In this document: one piece after another, positions 15,026 to 23,676 of the stretch
Numbering within the stretch: the first letter of the stretch is position 1
Layout of the letters: each line of letters starts with the position of its first letter
NCBI GenBank assembly: GCA_014800605.1
Contig: JAAVFS010000078.1
Location: forward strand, 1-36,995
Length of the DNA: 36,995 bases
Origin: Bacteroidales bacterium
GTDB lineage: Bacteria; Bacteroidota; Bacteroidia; Bacteroidales; Muribaculaceae
Reading direction: 5' to 3'
Translations under genes and position numbers: made by a program
Notes under the pieces: generated by a model
Databases searched by the model: none
The model's input: only the letters and a program-made list of their open reading frames with translations
What the model was told of the DNA's origin: nothing

Positions 15026-16036
15026 ATGTCTGATCCTGAGCACACTATCCTCGATGACTTACTGACGGAGATCGGCGTGAAGCACACTCGCTCCTACACG
15101 GCTGAGAGATTTTACTCGATGTCTTTCCCGACTCTTTTCGGCCTGAAAAAGGTGTTGGAGGAGTATGGCGTGACCGGTGTCGGCTTGCAGATTGCTGATA
15201 CTACTCAGATCAAATTGCTCCCACTCCCCTTTATCGCTCAGACTTCCAACGGTATGGTCATAGTGAGTGAGGTCGGCGAGGATCACGTCGGCTACCTCTC
15301 GCAGGGTGTGGCGGAGAGCGCGCCTCTTGCCGATTTCCTTTCGGCTCTGACCGGCACTGTCTTCCTGGCTTTCCCGGCCGAGGATGCTCAGGAGCCGTCT
15401 TACTCGGCTCATCGCTTCACGGAGTGGGCCAACAAGGTCAAGAAGTGGGTACTTGGCGCGGGTATAGTAGCACTGCTGATATATCTGTTCGTAGCTAATG
15501 TCTTATATCACCATCTTTCTACTATCATTTTGACCCTGTCAGGGCTGGCCGGAGTCTATATCTCGCGACTCCTGGTGCTCAAATCCGCGCACATCAAGAG
15601 CCGACACGCCGATGCGGTCTGCTCGGTGGTCGAGGCCGGAGGATGCGACGACATACTCAACACTCCGGCATCCAAATTCTTCGGAATTTTCGGTTGGAGT
15701 GAGGTCGGATTAGCTTATTTCAGCGTCTCGCTGCTCTGCTTGCTCGTGTTCCCGCAATATATCGGATATCTGGCCATCTACAACCTTTGCTGCCTGCCGT
15801 TCTCCTTCTGGAGCGTGTGGTATCAGCGATTTAAGGCCAAGGCTTGGTGCACGCTGTGTCTTTGTGTTCAGGCATTGCTCTGGCTGTCGTTCTTCTGCTA
15901 TGCGTTTGGCGGCTGGCTGAGGGTGCCCGGCGGACTGACTATCGAGTTTTTTGTCTTAGGTCTGACTTATCTGACTGTTACGTTGGGAATTAATTCGGTA
16001 ATGCCTTTAATCAACCGCGATGAACGACGAAATTAA
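15026..16036 (+). CDS. VKOR family membrane protein with N-terminal degenerate C39-peptidase-like domain
   Basis: A 336-residue inner-membrane protein. Residues 1-120 resemble the peptidase C39-like domain fused to VKOR in Bacteroidota, but no Cys occurs before residue 199, so it cannot be a cysteine protease. Membrane helices begin near 141. The VKOR half has the loop Cys pair C199 and C207 in a GCDDILNTP context and the active-site pair C275-T-L-C278, all four cysteines needed to pass electrons from a thioredoxin-like partner to quinone. Unlike many bacterial VKORs there is no fused C-terminal thioredoxin domain; the separate thioredoxin gene 29 bases upstream may fill that role. Its last 17 bases overlap a 54-residue peptide gene. 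Confidence 0.85.
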   Translation: MSDPEHTILDDLLTEIGVKHTRSYTAERFYSMSFPTLFGLKKVLEEYGVTGVGLQIADTTQIKLLPLPFIAQTSNGMVIVSEVGEDHVGYLSQGVAESAPLADFLSALTGTVFLAFPAEDAQEPSYSAHRFTEWANKVKKWVLGAGIVALLIYLFVANVLYHHLSTIILTLSGLAGVYISRLLVLKSAHIKSRHADAVCSVVEAGGCDDILNTPASKFFGIFGWSEVGLAYFSVSLLCLLVFPQYIGYLAIYNLCCLPFSFWSVWYQRFKAKAWCTLCLCVQALLWLSFFCYAFGGWLRVPGGLTIEFFVLGLTYLTVTLGINSVMPLINRDERRN

Positions 16037-16184
16037 GAATAAGATATCAGCTCTGATGTCGCAGCTGCCCGGCTCGAAGCAGTTGAGTGCCTTGCAGCTT
16101 AACAATGTCCGCTTCTGTGGTAATCGGTCAGCCATCACCCCTGCCGCTATGCGGAAATCAAAAACGGATATAAAGAAAGACTGA
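16020..16184 (+). CDS. Candidate 54-residue peptide gene overlapping the VKOR gene
   Basis: An ATG at 16020 opens a frame of 54 codons ending in TGA at 16184, overlapping the VKOR 3' end by 17 bases in a different frame. The product begins MNDEIKNKISALMSQLPGSK, has the segment LQLNNVRFCGNRSAI with its single Cys, and ends with a lysine-rich tail. It has no signal peptide or membrane helix and no Gly-Gly leader. A strong hairpin overlaps the stop codon, so transcription probably ends just after it. It could be a true small protein, a peptide substrate linked to the disulfide cassette, or chance translation of a 3' end. No family is recognised. Confidence 0.45.
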   Translation: MNDEIKNKISALMSQLPGSKQLSALQLNNVRFCGNRSAITPAAMRKSKTDIKKD

Positions 16185-16208
16185 CTCCGGCCGTGGCCGA
16201 GGTCAGTC
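16179..16208. terminator. Strong hairpin between the VKOR cassette and the GH51-GH43 gene
   Basis: Nested perfect stems GACTGAC / GTCAGTC (7 pairs) and CGGCC / GGCCG (5 pairs) with a 2-base tip loop and symmetric 2-base internal loops. It lies between convergent genes ending at 16184 and 16244 and could end transcription from both sides. The flanking T-tracts are weak. Confidence 0.6.
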
Positions 16209-16243
16209 TCTACAATATTCTCTATAATATAATGTATCGGGGA

Positions 16244-19200
16244 TTACTTGACGAGAAGCACCTTCTCAGAGTGTGAGCCGGTCTTCTTGATGTAGATCTG
16301 TCCGTGGGCGGGATTCTCCACGCGCATGCCGCGGAGGTCGAAGTAGACGGCCTCGCCATCATACCGGTCGACAGCTACCTCGCCGATCCCTGACTCCTCG
16401 CCGGGCTTGTAGGTGAGTCGGAAGTTGTCGAATGCTGTCCAGTCCTGAGGCATAGCGGTAGTCTTCTTGATGCCGATGCGGATGTTGCCCATCTCGGGGA
16501 GGTAGTAGCGAGCAGCCTCGTTTTCGTACTTGTGGTCATTGTTGAATGCTCGTCCGGCCGAGTAGGTATTGTTGGGGAAGAGGAGATACTCTTCGTCGTA
16601 GAGCGACATGAAGGGGAGCGCGGTGTCGTTGATGTAATAGTGGGCGAGCAGCTCTTCTGTGCCGTTGTCGTGGGCAGGCTTGCCGTTGAGGCCGTAGCGG
16701 TAGAATCCCTGAACTCTGAGGATATAGTTGCCGGCGGGCATGTTGGGCAGGTCCTGATAGGTGTCGTAGGTCTTGTCAAACTGCTCTGCCATGTGGTCAG
16801 CGGCTGCTGTCAGACCGGTTCCGCTCCAGCCCTTGGTCGAGTTCTCCGCGAAGTGGGGGTTGGCTATCATCGAGGTCAGATCCTTGTAGGAGTCGGGGTC
16901 GGCAGCGATGTAGTCGGCATTGGCCTTGAGCAGGGCTTCGAGGGCGGCGGGGAGGTTCTCGAGGAGTGAGCCGACGGTGCGGTTGCTTTCGAGAGTCTTG
17001 TCAGCCAGCGCGATAGCTTCGTCGAAGATGGTAGTCTTCTCGTTGTCGCGGATGGTTTCGGCCTTTCTCAGCGCGAGCTTGGTATCGCTCCAGAGCTGAA
17101 GCATATTGTACTCATCCTCACCTACATAGATGATAGAGCCATGCTGGAAGTTGCCGTCGCCTACGAGGGGGGTCGATGTGCTGTAGTTGAGGCCCATGTG
17201 GTCGAGCTCTACTACCTTATATTTATACTCCGAGTCATAGCGCATGTATGATAGGTTGTAGATATCCTCGTCGATGCGGCGGATTGTGGTCGGGCCCTCG
17301 ACGGCAGCGTTGCCCTCGGCTGCCATGTGGAGGATCTCGGTCCAGTCGTTGCCCATGAGGGTGGGTGAGGTGTATTCGAAGATGCCTACATCCGAACCGG
17401 CCTCCTTTTTGATCATCATGTGATAGAGGCCGTCATACTCGCTGAAATAGAGGTCAGTGTCGATGACGGGGTAGCCGGGAGCGTAAAATACGCGGGGCTG
17501 GGTGAGGGTCTTGAAGTCGGTGGTGTAAGAGTAGTAGATGTTCTGGTGGGTCATCCCCTGAGCGAGCAGCGAGTAGTAGACGAGGTATGCGCCGCGGCCA
17601 TTGTCGGCAGTCTGATCCCAGATGAACTGCGGAGCCCATACCTGGGTGATCTTGGCATAGTCGGCATTGGTCGGGAAGTCCTCGACGGTAGCTTCGGGGT
17701 CGGAGAATATCTGCTTGCCATTGTGGAAGTCAAAGGCTGTTGATTCCCAGTGTACGAGGTCGGATGAGCGGAGCAGGTCGAGGCCATGGTTGGTCCATGA
17801 ACCGCTGTTGCGCACGCACATGTCGGTGGTGGTCATAAAGTATTCGTCGGCTTTGCGACCGCGGCCGAGATAGGGGTCGCGTGTACCCTTTTCGATGGGG
17901 GCAAGTGTCTCGGTGTCAAATACTTCCTGACCGCCATTGAGCGTGGTGAACTGCTTTGCCAGTCCGGCCTTGGAGCCGAGAGCGTAGTTGGTCTGCTCGG
18001 TGTCGGGATTCATGAAGGCATAGAGATAGCCGAATGCGTCAGAGTCGGCGGGAGCGAGGGTGACAGGTATCTCGATGTCGGCCTGAGCTCCGTCGGCGAA
18101 GGTCACGGTAGCTATGAGGGTAGCCACGTTCTCCTTGTTGTTACCCTTGTTGGGGGTGATGACGTCGAGGATTGTAGAGAATGTCGATGTGCTCAGCGCC
18201 ACTTTTGAGGCAGGGTCCTTGAAGCTCCACTCGATTGTCGAGCCTGAGGCGGTGGTGACAGGAAGCGAAGTGGTGGCGTGCAGGAAGTTGAGCTTGCAGA
18301 ATGTGGGATGGAGCTCATCGGTAGCCTTGGCGACCTGAGCCTCGGTAGCGGGCTTGCCGGTCTGAGGAGTATAGTCGATAGAGCCGAGCTTGATGCGGAG
18401 GATCGAGAGTGAGTAGGCGGGAGCTGCGTAGACAGCCTTGCCGCTCTCAACCGACTTCATTGAGCCTGACTTCGGGGTTACTTTCTCGGGGTTGGCGGTA
18501 GTGTTCTCATCGGAGTTGGAGCCTGAGGTCAGGATGGTGACATCAGCGCTCTCCATTGAGGCATTAGCCATGTTGAGGTAGATGTCGACATTGTCAGAAC
18601 CGAAGTTGACGATCTTGACAATCATCTCCTTAGCTTCGTCGTCGATAGTAGAGGATACATAGACTCGGCGCTTCATGGGGAGCACGACGTCATGGATGAG
18701 CTTGTCGTTGAGGTAGCACTTGACTGAGGTGCCGTCGACTTCGATCTTGATGTGATATGTCTGTCCGGCTGCGATGGAGCCTGCCTTGAGGTCGATGTCG
18801 GTCTTGGCATTGTTGGTGCAGACCTGGAGGCCGTGCTGGCCGTTGTTCCATCCGCCGATGTTCCACCAGCAGTAGTTGTAGTCGTCGGCGTAGTTGAAGC
18901 CTACGAGGAAGCCTTCGGCACCGCTCTCCTTGACGGCGTCAAGCTCGAGGGTGTAGGAGCCGGGGAAGTCGACGAGGCCGGCTACGAATCGACCTTGCTC
19001 TGACGAGCTGGTCTGCACGAGGGCGCCGTCCTGGCGTTTCCAGTTGGAGGTCGATGCCTTCCATGCGTCGGTCTCGGGAGCTGAGAAGTCGTCGGTGAAG
19101 AGCACATTGCCCTCGGCGTCGGTCACCTTGACATTGTCGTATTTCACCTTTGTGCTCCATGATGAGAGGGCTATGCGTGTGCCTGAGCCTTCGAGGTTCC

Positions 19201-20830
19201 CCTCTTCGGTCCAGTTGACATTTTGCTTGCCGACGTTGTTGGGCATGAGCTGCTGTACCCAGTAGGAGGGTGTGCCGTAACTCTTGGAGTGAGAGAAGCG
19301 GATCATGTCGGGCATCCATCCGCCGTCGCGCTCTTCGTTCATGAAGATGGGCGCGTAGGAGTTCATTATGACAGCGTCGCTGTTGCGCTCCATGCCGAGC
19401 ATGTAGACAGCTTCGCCGAGAGCTGCGCGGAGCGAGCCGTTGGTGCCGAAGTCGCTGGTGACAGCATATTCGCCTACGTAGATCTTGGGTTTGGCACGGT
19501 CGTAGGTGTCATACTTATTATACTGATTGACAAACCACTCCGGGTTGCGATAGTAGTGCTCATCGACCACTTCGCAGGGGTAGCTGTTGCGCCATGTGGG
19601 GTTGTCAGTGCCCCATGCCTCTACATTGCCGATGCAGGTGACGTCGGGATAGGCGGCCTTGATGGCGTCATAGAAGGCTTTGTAGCGCTCGGCATAGTGG
19701 TCGGAGGTGATGTCGTCATAGTTGTAATTCTCATTGCCGATTTCGATCAGCTTGAGGTTGAAGGGCTCGGGGTGGCCGTTGGCGGCACGCTTGGCGCCCC
19801 ATTCGGTGCTGACGTCGCCGTTGCAGTATTCAAGCGCGTCAAGAGCTTCCTGGATATACTCGTCGATCTGAGTGTAGTCGACAGCGTATCCGTGGCCCAG
19901 TCCGATATTGACCACGAAGAGGGGCTGAGCGCCGAGGTCCTCTGTCAGCTGCAGGAATTCGTGAAACCCCATGCCGTCGGTGCAGGGATAGCCCCAGTTG
20001 TAGTTATAGTGGCCGGCGCGCTCTTCGATAGGGCCGATAGTCTTTTTCCACTCGAAGCGGCGGTTGTCGTCGGCTGTGCCGCTCCCTTCGATGAAGCATC
20101 CGCCGGGGAAGCGCACGAATGAGGGCTTGAGGGCTGCGAGCATTTCAGCCAGGTCGCGGCGCATGCCGTTGGGGCGGTCCTTGAATGTCGGGGGGAATAG
20201 GCTGACAACGTCGAGCTCCAGAGAGCCGGAGTTGCTGAAGGTCAGTTTGAATACGCAGTCGGGGTCGGTAGCCGAGGCGGTCATCTTGACGTCGACTTTC
20301 TGCCACTTGTCGGTGGCATTGATCTCGGGTGTGGTAGCTGTGGCAGCTACTACCGACTGATCCTTGGCGTTGACGAGCGATGCTGTGGCTGTACCTTTCC
20401 ATCCGGCTGAGCTTTTGATCCAGAATGAGAGGGTGTAGACGTCGTCCTTGACGGCGCTGATGCCCCAGTAGCCATGGTTGATGAGGCCGGCATCGGCGCC
20501 GGTCATCTTCAGGCTGAGGCCCCACTGCTGAGCGTCGTTGAGCAGGCCCGTGCGGATGCGCTCTACGCTGACGGAGCCTGTTGCGGCCCAGTCTTTGTCG
20601 CGTCCGTTGTTGAATTCATACTCAAAAGAGCGGTTGCGCAGGAGCTCGGCGTAGATACCGCCGTCGCCTGCGTTATTGATCTCTTCATAGAAGATGCCAT
20701 AGTGGAGGTCGCCGATGCGCGGTCCGCGGCTGGCAGCGTCGAGATTGATGGTCACCTGTGCCGGCAGCGAGAGGGCCGATGCAGCTATGAGGGTGGCTGC
20801 GACGGCTCCCCGTCGTAAGATTTCATTCAT
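16244..20830 (-). CDS. Secreted two-catalytic-domain arabinosidase (GH51 plus GH43)
   Basis: A 1528-residue secreted enzyme probably acting on arabinan or arabinoxylan side chains. A signal peptide (about 1-24) is followed by a GH51 catalytic region with an inserted carbohydrate-binding-like segment (about 80-210), acid/base E367 in GNEN, and nucleophile E454 in VGEY. Residues about 578-720 look like a concanavalin-like module (FVAGLVDFPGSYTLELDAV region). After a beta-sandwich linker, a GH43 five-bladed propeller spans about 935-1250, with base D985 in TRDPYLG, pKa-modulating D1124 and acid E1178 in VEGP. Residues about 1315-1475 form another galactose-binding-like module. The end (YFDLRGMRVENPAHGQIYIK) resembles a sorting tail. 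Both catalytic triads or dyads look intact. It stands alone with its own promoter-like box and is not in a SusCD locus. Confidence 0.88.
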   Translation of the reverse strand: MNEILRRGAVAATLIAASALSLPAQVTINLDAASRGPRIGDLHYGIFYEEINNAGDGGIYAELLRNRSFEYEFNNGRDKDWAATGSVSVERIRTGLLNDAQQWGLSLKMTGADAGLINHGYWGISAVKDDVYTLSFWIKSSAGWKGTATASLVNAKDQSVVAATATTPEINATDKWQKVDVKMTASATDPDCVFKLTFSNSGSLELDVVSLFPPTFKDRPNGMRRDLAEMLAALKPSFVRFPGGCFIEGSGTADDNRRFEWKKTIGPIEERAGHYNYNWGYPCTDGMGFHEFLQLTEDLGAQPLFVVNIGLGHGYAVDYTQIDEYIQEALDALEYCNGDVSTEWGAKRAANGHPEPFNLKLIEIGNENYNYDDITSDHYAERYKAFYDAIKAAYPDVTCIGNVEAWGTDNPTWRNSYPCEVVDEHYYRNPEWFVNQYNKYDTYDRAKPKIYVGEYAVTSDFGTNGSLRAALGEAVYMLGMERNSDAVIMNSYAPIFMNEERDGGWMPDMIRFSHSKSYGTPSYWVQQLMPNNVGKQNVNWTEEGNLEGSGTRIALSSWSTKVKYDNVKVTDAEGNVLFTDDFSAPETDAWKASTSNWKRQDGALVQTSSSEQGRFVAGLVDFPGSYTLELDAVKESGAEGFLVGFNYADDYNYCWWNIGGWNNGQHGLQVCTNNAKTDIDLKAGSIAAGQTYHIKIEVDGTSVKCYLNDKLIHDVVLPMKRRVYVSSTIDDEAKEMIVKIVNFGSDNVDIYLNMANASMESADVTILTSGSNSDENTTANPEKVTPKSGSMKSVESGKAVYAAPAYSLSILRIKLGSIDYTPQTGKPATEAQVAKATDELHPTFCKLNFLHATTSLPVTTASGSTIEWSFKDPASKVALSTSTFSTILDVITPNKGNNKENVATLIATVTFADGAQADIEIPVTLAPADSDAFGYLYAFMNPDTEQTNYALGSKAGLAKQFTTLNGGQEVFDTETLAPIEKGTRDPYLGRGRKADEYFMTTTDMCVRNSGSWTNHGLDLLRSSDLVHWESTAFDFHNGKQIFSDPEATVEDFPTNADYAKITQVWAPQFIWDQTADNGRGAYLVYYSLLAQGMTHQNIYYSYTTDFKTLTQPRVFYAPGYPVIDTDLYFSEYDGLYHMMIKKEAGSDVGIFEYTSPTLMGNDWTEILHMAAEGNAAVEGPTTIRRIDEDIYNLSYMRYDSEYKYKVVELDHMGLNYSTSTPLVGDGNFQHGSIIYVGEDEYNMLQLWSDTKLALRKAETIRDNEKTTIFDEAIALADKTLESNRTVGSLLENLPAALEALLKANADYIAADPDSYKDLTSMIANPHFAENSTKGWSGTGLTAAADHMAEQFDKTYDTYQDLPNMPAGNYILRVQGFYRYGLNGKPAHDNGTEELLAHYYINDTALPFMSLYDEEYLLFPNNTYSAGRAFNNDHKYENEAARYYLPEMGNIRIGIKKTTAMPQDWTAFDNFRLTYKPGEESGIGEVAVDRYDGEAVYFDLRGMRVENPAHGQIYIKKTGSHSEKVLLVK

Positions 20831-20886
20831 AGTAAATGTAATAATAATTGGGTGTTAGATTCAGGGATAGATTTCTATATTTTATA

Positions 20887-20894
20887 CAAAGATA
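20887..20894 (-). promoter_or_regulatory. Promoter -7 box for the GH51-GH43 gene
   Basis: On the minus strand TATCTTTG fits TAnnTTTG, with initiation near 20880 and a leader of about 50 bases. A -33 TTTG was not found; an imperfect inverted repeat (CACCA at 20898-20902 and TGGTG at 20913-20917) sits where a -33 element would be and could be an operator. Confidence 0.5.
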
Positions 20895-20950
20895 GTCACC
20901 ATTTTAGATATTTGGTGATAAAACGGAAAAATTAACATTTCTTGTGCGTC

Positions 20951-21718
20951 TCAGAGCGATTTTCTTTCCCCCTCTGTGGCGATGTAGGGATAGGTCACGC
21001 ACTGAAGGAAGAGTGGGTGGGGCGGCATGGAGGTGCCGGCGGCACAGCGGTCGCGGCTGCTGATGATGTCGCGAAACTGCTCTACTGTGATCTTGTGGCG
21101 GCCGACATCTACAAGCGTCCCGACCACGGCTCTGACCATATTGCGCAGGAAGCGGTCGGCGGTTATGATGAAGACCCAGCGGTGCGGCTCTACCTGCACC
21201 CACTCGGCGCGGCTGACGCGGCAGATGTTGGTCTTGGCGTCGGAATGTAGCTTTGCGAATGAGGTGAAGTCTCTGACTGTCAGTAGCTCGAGGGCGGCCT
21301 CATTCATAAGCTCGAAGTCGAGACCGGCCGGCGCGCTCCATGAGAGCGGGTAGAGGAATGGCGACTTGGCCGTGTGCACCCAATAATAATATGTACGCGA
21401 GGTGGCGTCGAAGCGGGCGTGAGCGTCGGCAGGTACGTCAATTATCTCCTGGAGGGCTATGTCGGGGCCGCAAATGGAGTTGAGAGCCCGGAGCAGGGCT
21501 TTTTTGTCGGCGATGGGTGTATCGGTGTCAAAGTGGGCATACATCATCGCGGCGTTGACCCCCGTGTCGGTGCGTCCGGCCCCCACGACAGGGGTCGGTC
21601 GGCGCAGAGTCAGCTCAAGAGCGCGCTCGATGGTCTGCTGTACTGACGATGCGTTGGGCTGCGTCTGCCACCCGTGGAAGGGGGCGCCCCTATAGGCCAG
21701 GCGTAGGAAGTAGCGCAT
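20951..21718 (-). CDS. truA: tRNA pseudouridine(38-40) synthase TruA
   Basis: Forms pseudouridine at positions 38-40 of the tRNA anticodon arm. The 255 residues are typical. MRYFLRLAYRGAPFHGWQ is the family N-terminus, and the catalytic Asp is D51 in GRTDTGVNA. Later motifs include FLRNMVRAVVGTLVDVG near residues 202-218. The ATG at 21718 is chosen to match the usual family N-terminus. An alternative GTG at 21730 overlaps the speA stop codon as GTGA and would add four residues. It follows speA directly and is probably cotranscribed. Confidence 0.92.
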   Translation of the reverse strand: MRYFLRLAYRGAPFHGWQTQPNASSVQQTIERALELTLRRPTPVVGAGRTDTGVNAAMMYAHFDTDTPIADKKALLRALNSICGPDIALQEIIDVPADAHARFDATSRTYYYWVHTAKSPFLYPLSWSAPAGLDFELMNEAALELLTVRDFTSFAKLHSDAKTNICRVSRAEWVQVEPHRWVFIITADRFLRNMVRAVVGTLVDVGRHKITVEQFRDIISSRDRCAAGTSMPPHPLFLQCVTYPYIATEGERKSL

Positions 21719-21726
21719 GGGCGGGA

Positions 21727-23625
21727 TCACTCGCGTTCGAGATAGGTGTAGCCGTAGAGGCCGGAGCGATAGTTGGAGAGGAATTCGCGTCCCTCTTCAG
21801 GTGTGATCTTGCCGGCTTTCATTGAGTTCGTGACCCATGTCTCAACGTTGCGCACCAGCTTCTTGGGGTTGAACTGCACGTAGTCGAGCACTTCGGCCAC
21901 GGTCTCGCCGTCGATGATCTTGTCGATCTCGTAGCGGTCCTTGAAGATGTCGATGTGGACGGCGTTGGTGTCGCCGAACAGATTATGCATATCTCCAAGG
22001 ATCTCCTGGTAGGCACCTACCAGGAAGAAGGCCAGATAGTAGGGCTCGCCCGGCTTGACGGGGTGGACAGGGAGCGAGTTGGAGATGCCGTGGTCGGAGA
22101 CGAATGTCGTCACCTTGCCGTCGCTGTCGCAGGTGATATCCTGGATAGTTGCTGTCAGGGTCGGCTTCTCGTCAAGGCGTGCTATGGGGATGATCGGGAA
22201 TACCTGGTCGATGGCCCATGAGTCGGGGAGCGACTGGAAGAGCGAGAAGTTACAGAAATACTTGTCGGGTATCATCTTGGCTATCTTGCGGAGCTCCTCC
22301 GGCGGGTGCTTCATCGAGGCGGCCAGTTCGCCGGTCTCGCGGGCGATCGACCAGAACAGCTTCTCGACCGTAGCGCGGGTCTTGAGGTCGAGCATGCCGA
22401 GCGAGAAGAGGTCGAGAGCCTCCTCGCGGATCTGGAGGGCATCGTGCCAGCTCTCGTAGAGGTTGCCGCTTGCCAGATTGTCCCAGATCTGATAGAGCTC
22501 GCGGGCGAGCTCATGTTCGTCGTCCGAGATCTCCTGAGAGTCTTTCCATGAGGGGAGCGAGGCGGTCTCAAGCACTTCGACTATCAGCACAGAGTGGTGG
22601 GCTGTCAGCGAGCGGCCGCTCTCGGTGATGATGTTGGGCTGAGGGAGGCCGTTTTTCTCGCAGGCGTCGACGAGTGCCGAGACGGCATCGTTGGCATACT
22701 CCTGGATGGAGTAGTTCATCGACGACTCCGACGATGATGTGCGTGTGCCGTCATAGTCCACGCCGAGGCCCCCGCCGATGTCGACGAAGTCAATGCAGAA
22801 GCCCATCTTCGTGAGCTGCACATAGAATTGCATCGCCTCTCTCAGCGCATTCTTGATGCGGCGTATCTTGGTCACCTGGCTGCCGATGTGGAAGTGGATC
22901 AGCTTCAGGCAGTGTTTGAGTCCCTTGTGCTCCATGAAGTCGATCGCCTCAAGCAGTTCGCTCGAGTTGAGGCCAAACTTCGACTGGTCGCCGCCCGACT
23001 CCTCCCACTTGCCGCTGCCGGAGCTGGAGAGCTTGATGCGGATACCGATGTTGGGGGCGATGTCGAGACGCTTCGAGATCTCGGCTATCAGGCGCAGCTC
23101 ATTGATCTTTTCGACTACGATGAAGATGTTGCGGCCCATCTTCTGGGCGAGCAGAGCCAGCTCGATATAGTTGTTGTCCTTATATCCATTGCAGATTATA
23201 AGGGCGTTTTCGGCTATGTTGGTGGCAAGGACGGCGTGGAGCTCAGGCTTGGAACCGGCCTCAAGGCCGATGTTGAACTTCTTGCCGTGGCTGACGAGCT
23301 CCTCGACGACAGGACGCATCTGATTGACCTTGATAGGATAGATGAGAAAGCTCTTGCCCTGATAGTTATACTGCTCGGCGGCCTGATGGAAGCAGCGTGA
23401 GATCTTCTCGACGCGATTGTCGAGGATGTCGGGGAAACGGAGCAGCACAGGGGCTGTGATGTCACGCACCTGGAGTTCGTCCATAACGTCCTTGAGGTCG
23501 ACAGAGGCGTAGCCCTTGCGAGGGGTCACGCATACATGTCCGCGGTCATTGATGGAGAAATACTGTCGTCCCCAGCCGTTGATGTTGTAAAGCTCGGCAC
23601 TGTCTTCTATACGCCACTTTCTCAT
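21727..23625 (-). CDS. speA: Biosynthetic arginine decarboxylase SpeA
   Basis: PLP-dependent decarboxylase converting arginine to agmatine, the first step of spermidine synthesis through agmatine. The 632-residue length and layout match SpeA: N-terminal WGRQYFSINDRGHV, PLP lysine K99 in YPIKVNQ, the GSGKWEESGG loop, the DIGGGLGVDYDG segment, and a C-terminal barrel. It starts 51 bases after the end of the secreted nuclease gene and abuts truA. Other polyamine genes (speB, carbamoylputrescine enzymes, carboxynorspermidine enzymes) are not in this window. Confidence 0.94.
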   Translation of the reverse strand: MRKWRIEDSAELYNINGWGRQYFSINDRGHVCVTPRKGYASVDLKDVMDELQVRDITAPVLLRFPDILDNRVEKISRCFHQAAEQYNYQGKSFLIYPIKVNQMRPVVEELVSHGKKFNIGLEAGSKPELHAVLATNIAENALIICNGYKDNNYIELALLAQKMGRNIFIVVEKINELRLIAEISKRLDIAPNIGIRIKLSSSGSGKWEESGGDQSKFGLNSSELLEAIDFMEHKGLKHCLKLIHFHIGSQVTKIRRIKNALREAMQFYVQLTKMGFCIDFVDIGGGLGVDYDGTRTSSSESSMNYSIQEYANDAVSALVDACEKNGLPQPNIITESGRSLTAHHSVLIVEVLETASLPSWKDSQEISDDEHELARELYQIWDNLASGNLYESWHDALQIREEALDLFSLGMLDLKTRATVEKLFWSIARETGELAASMKHPPEELRKIAKMIPDKYFCNFSLFQSLPDSWAIDQVFPIIPIARLDEKPTLTATIQDITCDSDGKVTTFVSDHGISNSLPVHPVKPGEPYYLAFFLVGAYQEILGDMHNLFGDTNAVHIDIFKDRYEIDKIIDGETVAEVLDYVQFNPKKLVRNVETWVTNSMKAGKITPEEGREFLSNYRSGLYGYTYLERE

Positions 23626-23676
23626 TTATTATATCTGTTAAGTCTGAGTTAATATGCTGATTATTGGTTAGCTGTG

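Noticed and set aside
19223..20122. 299-codon plus-strand frame inside the GH51-GH43 gene
   Set aside because: Val/Gly/Asp-rich product without motifs, fully antisense to an enzyme with intact catalytic residues; a shadow caused by GC-rich codon bias.
22828..23400. 190-codon plus-strand frame opposite speA
   Set aside because: Antisense to conserved SpeA segments, including the PLP-lysine region.
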